Shown piece after piece: positions 25,630 through 33,880 of a stretch of DNA of 64,000 bases. The stretch covers positions 11,173 through 75,172 of the forward strand of contig JBBRPA010000008.1 of the NCBI GenBank assembly GCA_038228695.1, written 5' to 3'. The translations under genes were made by a program, and so were the position numbers. Numbering within the stretch: the first letter of the stretch is position 1; each line of letters begins with the position of its first letter. A model generated the notes under the pieces. It had not been told where the DNA came from. It saw only the letters and a list, made by a program, of their open reading frames with translations, and did not search any database. This DNA is from DASVRZ01 sp038228695. Lineage in GTDB: Bacteria; Verrucomicrobiota; Verrucomicrobiia; Chthoniobacterales; DASVRZ01.

Positions 25630-27005
25630 TAGAGTTCGAGGGTTTGCTGTTGCAGGCGACCGGCGGGAACGGTTTTTCTTTCTGGAGAAGAATTTCTAAT
25701 TCCCACCTCGCCAGCGATAACGACTCCGCTCGCGAATTCGATCGGACCGGAAAGGGTTAGTTTTTGACATTCGATAAGAGAGGGTGCGCCGTTCGGAATG
25801 GCGGATTCGAGTTGATCTACGAACTTGTAATGTTTCCCGTCGAGATCGACGAAGGGCGGCTGGCCGTGACGCGATTCCGCAAGAACGAGTCGTGAATCGG
25901 AGGTGATCTCGTAGGCGTCGGAGCGGAGGGTGAGCAAGTCGGCGGTGGTTTTAACCGGTGCGAAGCGGGTGCGGGAAACCTCGATCGCTCCGGTCGCGTC
26001 GAAAGCTCCGATGGCTGCGCCCATGGCGGTTTCGAGTTGGTAAACTTTCGGAGAGGAACTGTCGCGGGGATCGACCGTTTTCGTATTGCGAATCATGGGC
26101 AATGGCAGCACGCCGTTGTTCGCTTGCATGGCGTCGCGGAGCCGGTCGAGGCGGATCCAGAGATTGTTGGTATTAAAGTAGCGATGTTTCTCGATGTTTT
26201 GAAATTCGGCCAAGTCATTGTCGGGACACTGGGCGGATTCGCGGAGGATGAGCTTGCCCGTGCTCGCGTCCTTCGCTAGATGGCCGCCTTTGCGATCTGC
26301 GTTAGTTCGCTTGGTCACTTCCATTAGGAAAGAAAGATCGCTCTCCGCGAAATATCCGAGGATGGAGGTGTCGAGCGTGGCGCCGAGATTGTCGGCGTTA
26401 GAAACAAACAGGTAGAGCAGGCCGTCGGCTAGAAGACGGTCGAGTAGTCCGGAGCCGGCTAGTGAAGGATAAATGTCGCCGTGACCCGGCGGGCACCATT
26501 CCATCGCCGGATGGGAAGGCCACTCAATCGGGGCGAGCGAATCGACTAACAATTTCGGAACCCGGTTTTGCAGCAGTTCTAGATCATTGCCGAGAGCGGG
26601 GTAGCGGGCCAGAAATTCCAAAGTATCCGCACTAGTCGAGAAACTGTTCATAACCAGAAAACGCACCGGCCCGCTTTTTTGCAGGTGGAGAATTTGCCGG
26701 GCGATGAGGTCGAGAAAAGTCAGGCCGTCGCGCACCGGGAGAAGCGATTTGGCTTTTTCCAAACCCATCCCCGTCCCAAGACCGCCGTTGAGTTTAATCA
26801 CCACGGTTTTGCGTAACAGATCGGCGGTTCCGTTCGGTGCGGGAAAGTCATCCGCCTTGGGCAGGTCGGTAACGGGCGCGATCGTTGTTTCGGGGATCAA
26901 TCCGGTGGCCTCCGCCTTCAGTTGCGCGTAGCTGGCAAGGAAGGCCGCGATGGCCGACACACTGAGGCCGTCCGCTTCCATCTTCTGGCGAATCTCGTTT
27001 TCCAT
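25629..27005 (-). CDS. UTP-glucose-1-phosphate uridylyltransferase, eukaryotic UGP2 type
   Basis: A protein of about 458 residues of the UDPGP family that makes UDP-glucose (or another UDP-sugar) from UTP and sugar-1-phosphate. Key stretches are VVIKLNGGLGTGMGLEKAKSLLPV (nucleotide loop), PVRFLVMNSFSTSADTLEFL, WCPPGHGDIYPSLAGSGLL, YLFVSNADNLGA, and FNTNNLWIRLDRL. This is the animal/plant-type enzyme rather than the bacterial GalU. The ATG at 27005 (MENEIRQKMEADGLS) is chosen; the frame is open further upstream but would overlap recJ. It is divergent from recJ, with about 77 bases between the starts. Confidence 0.9.
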   Translation of the reverse strand: MENEIRQKMEADGLSVSAIAAFLASYAQLKAEATGLIPETTIAPVTDLPKADDFPAPNGTADLLRKTVVIKLNGGLGTGMGLEKAKSLLPVRDGLTFLDLIARQILHLQKSGPVRFLVMNSFSTSADTLEFLARYPALGNDLELLQNRVPKLLVDSLAPIEWPSHPAMEWCPPGHGDIYPSLAGSGLLDRLLADGLLYLFVSNADNLGATLDTSILGYFAESDLSFLMEVTKRTNADRKGGHLAKDASTGKLILRESAQCPDNDLAEFQNIEKHRYFNTNNLWIRLDRLRDAMQANNGVLPLPMIRNTKTVDPRDSSSPKVYQLETAMGAAIGAFDATGAIEVSRTRFAPVKTTADLLTLRSDAYEITSDSRLVLAESRHGQPPFVDLDGKHYKFVDQLESAIPNGAPSLIECQKLTLSGPIEFASGVVIAGEVGIRNSSPERKTVPAGRLQQQTLEL

Positions 27006-27082
27006 GAACGCATCGTAGGAGCAAAACACCGAGTCTTGCAAATTTTCTTGGCGGGAAGTTCTGCGAACCCGATTCTCCGGTT

Positions 27083-28759
27083 GTGAACCCGATCTGGCAG
27101 CCCGCAAATCCCCTGGAAATCGGGGAGGCTCGCGCACTGGCGACGACCCTCGGATTGCCTTTGGCGCTGGCTCCACTGCTCTGCCGTCAAGGACTGACGA
27201 ATACCGCCACGGCGGAGGCGTTTCTTCATCCGCGTTTGAAAAATCTTAAGGATCCGATGGCGCTGCCCGATATGGAAAAAGCGGCGCGGCGAATTCTGCA
27301 GGCGGTCGATGCCGGGCAAAAAATTGTGCTCTATGGCGATTACGATGTAGACGGGGTCACGTCACTGACCATGCTGCGGCGAATGCTGGCGGCCTTCGGA
27401 AATGACGCGGCCTGTTTCCTCCCCCACCGGGTGGATGAAGGTTACGGGCTCTCGCGAGAGGGAATCGAGCGTTGCCTCGCGGAGCATCGTCCGCAATTGT
27501 TAGTCGCGGTCGATTGCGGAACCAGCTCAGCGCGGGAGATCGCGGATCTGATGAAAAGTGGGATCGACGTGATCGTTCTCGACCATCACGAGTGCGCTGG
27601 GGAATGGCCGGAATGTGTCGCGGTGGTCAACCCGAAACGGGGAAACGACTTTGGCTATCTTTGCAGCGGAGGAATCGTTTTCAAGGTTTGCCACGCGCTG
27701 CTCAAACTGCGCCCGCTGGCGGGGTTTGAGCTGAAGGAGTTTCTTGATTTGGTCGCGCTCGCGACGGTGGCGGATTTGGTTCCGCTGATCGGCGAAAATC
27801 GGTTGCTCACGCGCCACGGATTGACCCGAATGTCGAACACGCGTTGGGTTGGGTTGCAGGCGTTGAAGGAAGTCGCGGGGGTGGGGGACGGGCCGGGAGC
27901 GACTGATATCGGATTCCGACTCGGACCGCGTTTGAACGCGGCCGGAAGACTGGGCACTGCGCAGGCGGCGCTGGATCTTTTGCTAACAAATGATCGTGAC
28001 CGCGCGCGGGAGTTGGCGGCCGCGCTGCACGCGCAAAATGCCGAGCGACAGATGGTGGAAAAACGCACTGCGCAGGTTGCACTGGAAATGGTCACGCAGC
28101 CCGAAGCGCACGGGATTGTCGTCGGCGCGAGGGGCTGGACGCCCGGCGTGGTGGGTATCGTAGCGTCCCGTTTGGTCCGGCAATTTCATCGACCTAGCAT
28201 CGTGATCGCATTCGACGAGGCAGGAATGGGAAAAGGGAGTGGTCGGAGCATTACCGGACTTTCACTAGTCGAGGCGCTGGGGAGATGTGCTCCGTTCCTA
28301 GAAAAATACGGCGGGCACGAAATGGCGGCGGGCCTAACCATTCGCGAGGAAAATCTGGCGGCGTTTGCGAAAGCGTTTGCGACCACGGTCGAGGCGTTGA
28401 TCTCTCCGGAAAATCTTTTGCCAAGGTTGAATCTGGACAATGAGCTAACACTTGCCGAGGTGGATGAAAATTTGTTGGAGGCGCAGACCGTTTTCGAGCC
28501 GTTTGGCATGGCCAATCCACGTCCGTCCTTCTGGGTCCGGGGTGTCCGGCCCGGACGCGACCCGGTAGTGATGAAGGAGAAACATCTCCGGCTCGTGCTC
28601 AAGCAGGGAGGGACGATGCGGACGGCTGTGTTCTTTGGGGGAGCGACGGAACCGCTGCCGCCACCGCCGTGGGACGCGGCTTTTCATCTCGAAGCGAACA
28701 CCTTTCGCGGCGAGACGAGAGTGCAAATGCAGATCATTCGTTTGCGGACAAGTTGCTAA
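27083..28759 (+). CDS. recJ: Single-stranded-DNA-specific exonuclease RecJ
   Basis: A 558-residue 5'-3' single-strand DNA exonuclease for recombination and repair. Motifs of the DHH superfamily are complete: KIVLYGDYDVDGVTSLTML, LLVAVDCGTSS, IDVIVLDHHECAGEWP, the DHHA1 part with GMGKGSGRSITGLSLVEAL and KYGGHEMAAGLTI, and the C-terminal OB part (FGMANPRPSFWVRGV). The start is GTG at 27083. Its stop is two bases before the recG ATG, so recJ-recG is an operon of two repair genes. Confidence 0.95.
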   Translation: MNPIWQPANPLEIGEARALATTLGLPLALAPLLCRQGLTNTATAEAFLHPRLKNLKDPMALPDMEKAARRILQAVDAGQKIVLYGDYDVDGVTSLTMLRRMLAAFGNDAACFLPHRVDEGYGLSREGIERCLAEHRPQLLVAVDCGTSSAREIADLMKSGIDVIVLDHHECAGEWPECVAVVNPKRGNDFGYLCSGGIVFKVCHALLKLRPLAGFELKEFLDLVALATVADLVPLIGENRLLTRHGLTRMSNTRWVGLQALKEVAGVGDGPGATDIGFRLGPRLNAAGRLGTAQAALDLLLTNDRDRARELAAALHAQNAERQMVEKRTAQVALEMVTQPEAHGIVVGARGWTPGVVGIVASRLVRQFHRPSIVIAFDEAGMGKGSGRSITGLSLVEALGRCAPFLEKYGGHEMAAGLTIREENLAAFAKAFATTVEALISPENLLPRLNLDNELTLAEVDENLLEAQTVFEPFGMANPRPSFWVRGVRPGRDPVVMKEKHLRLVLKQGGTMRTAVFFGGATEPLPPPPWDAAFHLEANTFRGETRVQMQIIRLRTSC

Positions 28760-28761
28760 CT

Positions 28762-31368
28762 ATGGTTTCGCTACAAACGCCCCTGATTGAAATGGAGGAC
28801 ATGCCTGCGGCGCAGGTGAAACTGCTCGCGCGTCTCGGACTTTGCACGGTGGGAGATGTTCTTTCGCATTATCCTCGGCGACACGAGGATCGGACGCGTT
28901 TTGATCAATTTCCCAATCAGGAGCTACCCACGCCGGTTTGCATTTTTGGAGTGGTTAGAAAAACTCATTTGCGGCGGTTTGGCGGTTATAAAAAAATGTT
29001 CGACGCAGTGATTGAGCCACCGGAGGAACAGATCCTGAGCAGCCCGGTGACGCTGCGCTGGTTCAACCTGCACTATCTACAAAAGATGATTGCGGTGGGA
29101 CAGCAAATGGCGGTTTACGGGCGGCCGCGATTGCGGGGTAAGCAGCTTTTTATCGAGCATCCTGAATTCGAAATCATCGAGGACGATGCCGACGCATCGC
29201 TCAATCTGGACCGAATTGCTCCGGTGTATCCCGCGACCGAGGGATTATCACAACGGGCGTTTCGCAAGTTAGTATTTGACCTGCTTGCACGGCTTGAGCC
29301 AGTGGAGGATTTGCTGCCGGCAGGAATGAGCCCCACGGGTCGAGATCGCGCCTTGCGGGAAATCCATTTTCCAACCGACATGGAGTCGCTGGAGGAGGCG
29401 CGGCGGCACCTGGTGTTAACGGAATTTTTCGGTCTGCAATTGTTAGTCGCAGATCGTCGCTCGCGCACCGTTGCGCTTCCCGGTGCCTCGCATTGCGGTC
29501 CCGGAAAATTTCTCGATCGACTAACCGCAGCGCTGCCCTTTTCGTTGACTGGCGCACAACAGCGCGTGATTGGCGAGATTCGTGCCGACCTAGCCGCGTC
29601 GCATCCGATGAATCGTTTGCTGCAAGGCGATGTGGGCTCTGGAAAAACCTTTGTTGCATTGGCTGCCATTCTCCTAGCTATCGAAGCTGGGTTCCAAACT
29701 GCGCTGATGGCTCCCACGCAGATTTTGGCAGAGCAGCATTATTTGAACTTCAGGCGATTGTTAGAACCGCTGGGTATTCGTATCGCTTTGCGAACCAGCT
29801 CTCGAAAGGAAGAAACTAGCGGGACTGCACGCGTCTCGCGTGCCGATTTAGGCGTCTCGCCGAAATCAGACGACGGCCAACGCTTCAAAAGACGCCAGCT
29901 CCCACACGATGAGCGTCCCTACGGAATTTATGCCGTCACTTTTAGCACACGAAATCACAGGATTCTAAGTGCGGAATCTCGCGACCTGACCCTTGATGCG
30001 ATCACCCACTTTCATAATAAACGCTACGAACTTTTCGCTGCGTGTATCATGCCCGACCATGTTCATCTTTTGCTCCAGCCCTTCATTAAAGACCGATTGG
30101 AAAATGGGAATCTCGTTTTTTATTCACTCACGGAAATTACCCATTCGATCAAATCGTTTACTGCGCACGGGATCAATGAGTTAGAGAAAACCGAGGGGTC
30201 TGTTTGGTTGAAGGAATCTTTTGATCGCCTCATGCGTAGTGACCGAGAAGCGGACGAGAAATATGATTACATCCTGAAGAATCCAGTTCGTGCGGGAGTG
30301 GTTCGCTCGGAGGAGGATTACCGCTGGTTGTGGACGCCGAATTCTCTTCCGCGAGACGCGAAAGAGGACACGCGAGACGCGTATCGTCCCGTCTCCGATG
30401 CGCCGCAAATTTACATTGGCACACATGCACTGCTTTACGATTCGGTGGAATTTTCTAACCTCGGTTTGGTGGTGATTGATGAGCAGCATAAATTTGGGGT
30501 GCTGCAGCGCGCTAAACTCGTCTCCCGCAGACCGGTGCCGGATGTGCTGGTGATGACGGCGACCCCCATTCCGCGGACTTTGACTTTGACGGCTTATGGC
30601 GATCTCGATGTTTCGATTTTGGATGAGTTGCCGCCGGGGCGCGGGTCGGTCCGGACAGAAGTGCGCGAGGACGGCACCTTGAAGGATCCGGCGCGTTTGA
30701 AGGATTACCTAGCCGCCGGACACCAAGCTTACGTGGTTTGCCCGCTGATCGACGACGGGGATAAACCGAACGTCAAAGCAGCCACCCAAGAGTATATGAA
30801 ATGGTCGGCGTTTTTGCATCCACTGCGCTGTGAACTTCTCCACGGGCGGATTGCGCCGGAAGAAAAGGAGGCGATTATGAGTCGTTTCCGCGCCAACGAA
30901 ATCCAAGTGCTCGTCGCCACCACGGTGATCGAAGTGGGTGTGGATGTGCCCAACGCCACAGTGATGATCATCGAGGACGCGGAAAAATTCGGGCTCGCTC
31001 AGTTACATCAGTTGCGGGGGCGGATCGGGCGTGGTTCGAAGACGTCCTATTGCATTTTACTGACCCGATCCAAAGAGGCGGGCGCGTTGGAAAAATTGCA
31101 TACGCTGGCCGGGACGACGGACGGATTTGCGATTGCGGAGGCCGATTTACAATTACGTGGACCGGGTGACATCCTCGGCACCGCTCAGAGTGGTTTGCCC
31201 CCGTTGAAGATTGGTAATATCCTACAGGACCGCGATCTGATGATCGAGGCGCGTAATGCGGCGAGGGCGTTGGTCCGGGACGATCCCGGATTGAGCCGTC
31301 CCGAGAATCAACGTTTTCGCGTCTGGGCTGTCGAATCGTCCAAACCCATCTTATCCCACGTTTCCTGA
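28762..31368 (+). CDS. recG: ATP-dependent DNA helicase RecG with an internal RAYT transposase domain
   Basis: A reading frame of 868 residues, versus about 680-700 for normal RecG. N-terminal wedge domain (LARLGLCTVGDVLSHYPRRHEDR), Walker A LLQGDVGSGKTFVAL, motif Ia APTQILAEQH, then about 190 extra residues (354-544), then IGTHALLYDSVEF, motif II VIDEQHKFGVLQRAKL, motif III MTATPIPRTL, and motifs V and VI (VATTVIEVGVDVPNAT, QLRGRIGRG). The extra segment is a complete HUH/Y1 RAYT transposase. It lies in the loop between motifs Ia and II, which varies among relatives, so fork-reversal activity might survive. Frame and motifs are intact throughout. The ATG at 28762 is chosen; the upstream open frame overlaps recJ. 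Confidence 0.93.
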   Translation: MVSLQTPLIEMEDMPAAQVKLLARLGLCTVGDVLSHYPRRHEDRTRFDQFPNQELPTPVCIFGVVRKTHLRRFGGYKKMFDAVIEPPEEQILSSPVTLRWFNLHYLQKMIAVGQQMAVYGRPRLRGKQLFIEHPEFEIIEDDADASLNLDRIAPVYPATEGLSQRAFRKLVFDLLARLEPVEDLLPAGMSPTGRDRALREIHFPTDMESLEEARRHLVLTEFFGLQLLVADRRSRTVALPGASHCGPGKFLDRLTAALPFSLTGAQQRVIGEIRADLAASHPMNRLLQGDVGSGKTFVALAAILLAIEAGFQTALMAPTQILAEQHYLNFRRLLEPLGIRIALRTSSRKEETSGTARVSRADLGVSPKSDDGQRFKRRQLPHDERPYGIYAVTFSTRNHRILSAESRDLTLDAITHFHNKRYELFAACIMPDHVHLLLQPFIKDRLENGNLVFYSLTEITHSIKSFTAHGINELEKTEGSVWLKESFDRLMRSDREADEKYDYILKNPVRAGVVRSEEDYRWLWTPNSLPRDAKEDTRDAYRPVSDAPQIYIGTHALLYDSVEFSNLGLVVIDEQHKFGVLQRAKLVSRRPVPDVLVMTATPIPRTLTLTAYGDLDVSILDELPPGRGSVRTEVREDGTLKDPARLKDYLAAGHQAYVVCPLIDDGDKPNVKAATQEYMKWSAFLHPLRCELLHGRIAPEEKEAIMSRFRANEIQVLVATTVIEVGVDVPNATVMIIEDAEKFGLAQLHQLRGRIGRGSKTSYCILLTRSKEAGALEKLHTLAGTTDGFAIAEADLQLRGPGDILGTAQSGLPPLKIGNILQDRDLMIEARNAARALVRDDPGLSRPENQRFRVWAVESSKPILSHVS
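29821..30393 (+). mobile_element. RAYT (REP-associated tyrosine transposase) insertion inside recG
   Basis: The left boundary has REP palindromes gcacgcgtctcgcgtgc (from 29827) and ggcgtctcgcc (29851-29861). The right boundary has cgcgagacgcg (30350-30360) and acacgcgagacgcgta (30369-30384). Between them the recG frame encodes a Y1 transposase: GIYAVTFSTRNHR, the HUH motif in CIMPDHVHLLLQP (H433 and H435 of RecG), LTEITHSIKSF, WLKESFDRLMR, and YDYILKNPVRAGVV with the likely catalytic Tyr503. From the left REP to the HUH motif there is no in-frame ATG, GTG or TTG, so the domain can only be made as part of RecG. Confidence 0.88.
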
Positions 31369-31374
31369 TATTAA

Positions 31375-32874
31375 ATGAAGAGCTTCCTGAAATACCTGAT
31401 TTTCGTCCTGCTGCTTGCCGTTGGAGTTTCGTTTCTTTACCTGCAAAAGAATAAAATCTCTGGCCGCAATGCGATTAATTGGCGCTCGGAAAAATTCACC
31501 CCGGCCGCGGCTCCGAAACTGGGCGCTGGCGATCTCGAAATTCTCTCTCGGCTCGATTCCGAGTATAAAAAACTTTCCAGCACGGTTATCCCCTCGGTGG
31601 TCAGCATCACGACCTCGCGCCGCGTCAACGTCCAGCAACCGGTTGATTTGCTCGAACTGCTTTACGGGCGTAGCCGCCAGGGTCGCAGTCGCCAACAGGT
31701 CCAGACCTCGCTCGGCTCCGGGTTCATCATTAGCATGGAGGGGCATATCGTGACGAACAACCACGTGATCGAAAATATGGACGAAATCCAAGTCCAGCTC
31801 TCCGATGGGCGGACTGCTCCAGCGAAAATTCTCGGTTCCGATCCGGTGACAGACCTCGCTGTTTTGAAAATCGAACTTCCGGACATCACCCCGCTGGCAT
31901 TGGGCAACTCCGACGACGTGCAGGTCGGGCAACTTGTTTTCGCGATTGGCAACCCCTACGGATTACAGGAAAGCGTCAGCCAAGGCATCATCAGCGCGAA
32001 AGGGCGCAAAGCCACGTCCGACAGTATGGTGGAGGCTTTTCAAACCGACGCAGCGGTTAACCGCGGCAACTCCGGCGGTCCGCTCGTGAACATTCGCGGC
32101 GAAGTCATCGGAGTGAACAGCTCGATCTTTTCTGAATCGGGTGGAAACCAAGGGATTGCCTTCGCAATTCCCGCTAACACGGTGAAAAACGTGGTCGAAA
32201 GCGTCATCCAGCGCGGCAAAGTGGTGCGCGGTTATCTGGGTGTGACCATGCAGGCGGTCTCGCCGGAGCTCGCCAGCCAAGTCGGAGCCAACGGTCTTGA
32301 CGGCGTCATGGTCGAGGAGGTTGTGGACGGATCGCCCGCCGATCTCGCCGGAGTGCAGCCGGGGGACATCATCAGAAAATTCGACGGCAAACCGATCACC
32401 AATCCGGTTTCCCTGCGCAACAGCGTCTCTCAGGTCGCGATCAACGCCAAGGTTGAGCTCGTGGTTTTCCGCAATAACGAGGAAAAAAAACTGTCCGCGC
32501 AGATTGTCGAGCAACCGGAGAATTACGCCACCTTGATTTCCCGGCAGCCCCGCCAGTCGCTCGCGCCCAATCCGCGTCCAAATGGCAGATCCGTCAAACC
32601 GGCGGTTCCCGCTCCAGCTCAGGCTCTGGGTGGAATTGAGGTCTCCGAGACGCAGGACGGCACGCTTGGAGTGGCCGTCGTTCGATTGCGGGAGGACAGC
32701 CCGGCGGCGAAGCTTTTGGAGGTGGGCGATATCATTCAGGAAATCAACCGCAGCCGGGTCGAGTCGATCGACGAATACCGGGCCTTGGTTAGCACTCTGG
32801 ATCCGAATACGAACCAAGTGCTTTACATTGTCCGTGGCCGACAGAAAGCCTTTGTTGTTATTCCGCCTGGCTAG
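31375..32874 (+). CDS. HtrA/DegP-type serine protease with two PDZ domains
   Basis: A 499-residue envelope protease. It has an N-terminal TM/signal segment (FLKYLIFVLLLAVGVSFLYL), then the trypsin-like domain with His in VTNNHVIENM, Asp in TDLAVLKIEL, and Ser in AVNRGNSGGPLVN. PDZ1 starts near GYLGVTMQAVSPELA, and PDZ2 near GIEVSETQDGTLGVAVVRL after a Pro-rich linker. The family degrades or chaperones misfolded periplasmic and outer-membrane proteins. It starts six bases after the recG stop and is followed by an outer-membrane barrel gene, a plausible client. A second HtrA lies at 37364-38866. Confidence 0.92.
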   Translation: MKSFLKYLIFVLLLAVGVSFLYLQKNKISGRNAINWRSEKFTPAAAPKLGAGDLEILSRLDSEYKKLSSTVIPSVVSITTSRRVNVQQPVDLLELLYGRSRQGRSRQQVQTSLGSGFIISMEGHIVTNNHVIENMDEIQVQLSDGRTAPAKILGSDPVTDLAVLKIELPDITPLALGNSDDVQVGQLVFAIGNPYGLQESVSQGIISAKGRKATSDSMVEAFQTDAAVNRGNSGGPLVNIRGEVIGVNSSIFSESGGNQGIAFAIPANTVKNVVESVIQRGKVVRGYLGVTMQAVSPELASQVGANGLDGVMVEEVVDGSPADLAGVQPGDIIRKFDGKPITNPVSLRNSVSQVAINAKVELVVFRNNEEKKLSAQIVEQPENYATLISRQPRQSLAPNPRPNGRSVKPAVPAPAQALGGIEVSETQDGTLGVAVVRLREDSPAAKLLEVGDIIQEINRSRVESIDEYRALVSTLDPNTNQVLYIVRGRQKAFVVIPPG

Positions 32875-32923
32875 ATCATTTCCTGCTTGACCGGGAGGAT
32901 CGGCCTTTTCATGCTGCCGGTGC

Positions 32924-33865
32924 GTGAAAAAGTCCTTGCCATTTCTAGCGGTCGCCGGGTCATTTGTTTTGTTCGCCGGCACTCTCGTCTCCCAGACGCC
33001 CTCTCCCCAGGTCGAGCAGGCGCGCCAATACGGAAACTCTTCCAGCTTCCCTCAGGAGTCGGAGGCTAACGTCAGCTCCATGCCCGTTTTTGCTCCGCCC
33101 ACTCCGGGCGATAACGACCTTGGCCAGCAGTTAATCCTGAAATCGCGGAACCAGATCCAGCCGTGGACCGCCTATCTTGGCACAGACCTCACCCGCACCT
33201 CGAACGTCGGGCTTTCGGAAAATAACGCGAGCCATGACCTGATTTGGCGCTCGGCCGCAGGGGTGAGTTTTTCTCCGCGGCTTTCGGATCGGTTTATCGG
33301 AAACTTCAGCATCTCGCAGGATGTCTTCCGCTATGACCGGTTTAACGAGTTTAACTTCGAGAGCCTTAACGTCGGGGCGGGCGTCTCGACCCGTGTGCCG
33401 TTTTTGCGCGGGGTGGGAGCCACGGTCGAATTCAATTACAACCGCCTGACGAGCGACGGCTACGGCAGCGAATTGTTTAGCGAAAAGACGGTCGAGTTCA
33501 CGCTCTACCGGAATTTCATCCTTAGCCGAGCCCATTATTTTTATGCTCTCGCCGGGGTGCAACTTGGTTGGGCAGATCCGGAGGAGGCTTCGCGTGATGA
33601 GTTTTCTGCCCTCCTTGGTTATCATGTTCGCGTGGCGCGGAACTTCGAGGTCGATCTCTTCTATCGCGCCGCCTATTATTACTACACCGACGCGAGCCGG
33701 GATGATGTCAACCAGACCGTCCAACTCAATGCGCGTTACAACCTAACCAAGTGGCTCGCCGTCAACGCTGGCCTGAGCACGATTTTCAACAGCTCGGACA
33801 GAGTCGGCTTCGACTACGATGTGGTTAACGCGAGCGTCGGAATTTTTGCCTACTTCAAGTTCTAA
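32924..33865 (+). CDS. Outer-membrane beta-barrel protein
   Basis: A 313-residue exported protein: signal peptide KKSLPFLAVAGSFVLFAGTL, a low-complexity stretch, then alternating amphipathic strands rich in Tyr/Phe (FIGNFSISQDVFRYDRF, VDLFYRAAYYYYTD) and a terminal Phe (GIFAYFKF), the usual outer-membrane targeting end. No specific family is recognised; the size suggests about 10-12 strands. The start is GTG at 32924; no better ATG is in frame. It sits 50 bases after HtrA and 15 bases before the FecR-domain gene, so the three probably form one unit. Confidence 0.72.
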   Translation: MKKSLPFLAVAGSFVLFAGTLVSQTPSPQVEQARQYGNSSSFPQESEANVSSMPVFAPPTPGDNDLGQQLILKSRNQIQPWTAYLGTDLTRTSNVGLSENNASHDLIWRSAAGVSFSPRLSDRFIGNFSISQDVFRYDRFNEFNFESLNVGAGVSTRVPFLRGVGATVEFNYNRLTSDGYGSELFSEKTVEFTLYRNFILSRAHYFYALAGVQLGWADPEEASRDEFSALLGYHVRVARNFEVDLFYRAAYYYYTDASRDDVNQTVQLNARYNLTKWLAVNAGLSTIFNSSDRVGFDYDVVNASVGIFAYFKF

Positions 33866-33880
33866 CAGAAAGGAAAGCCT

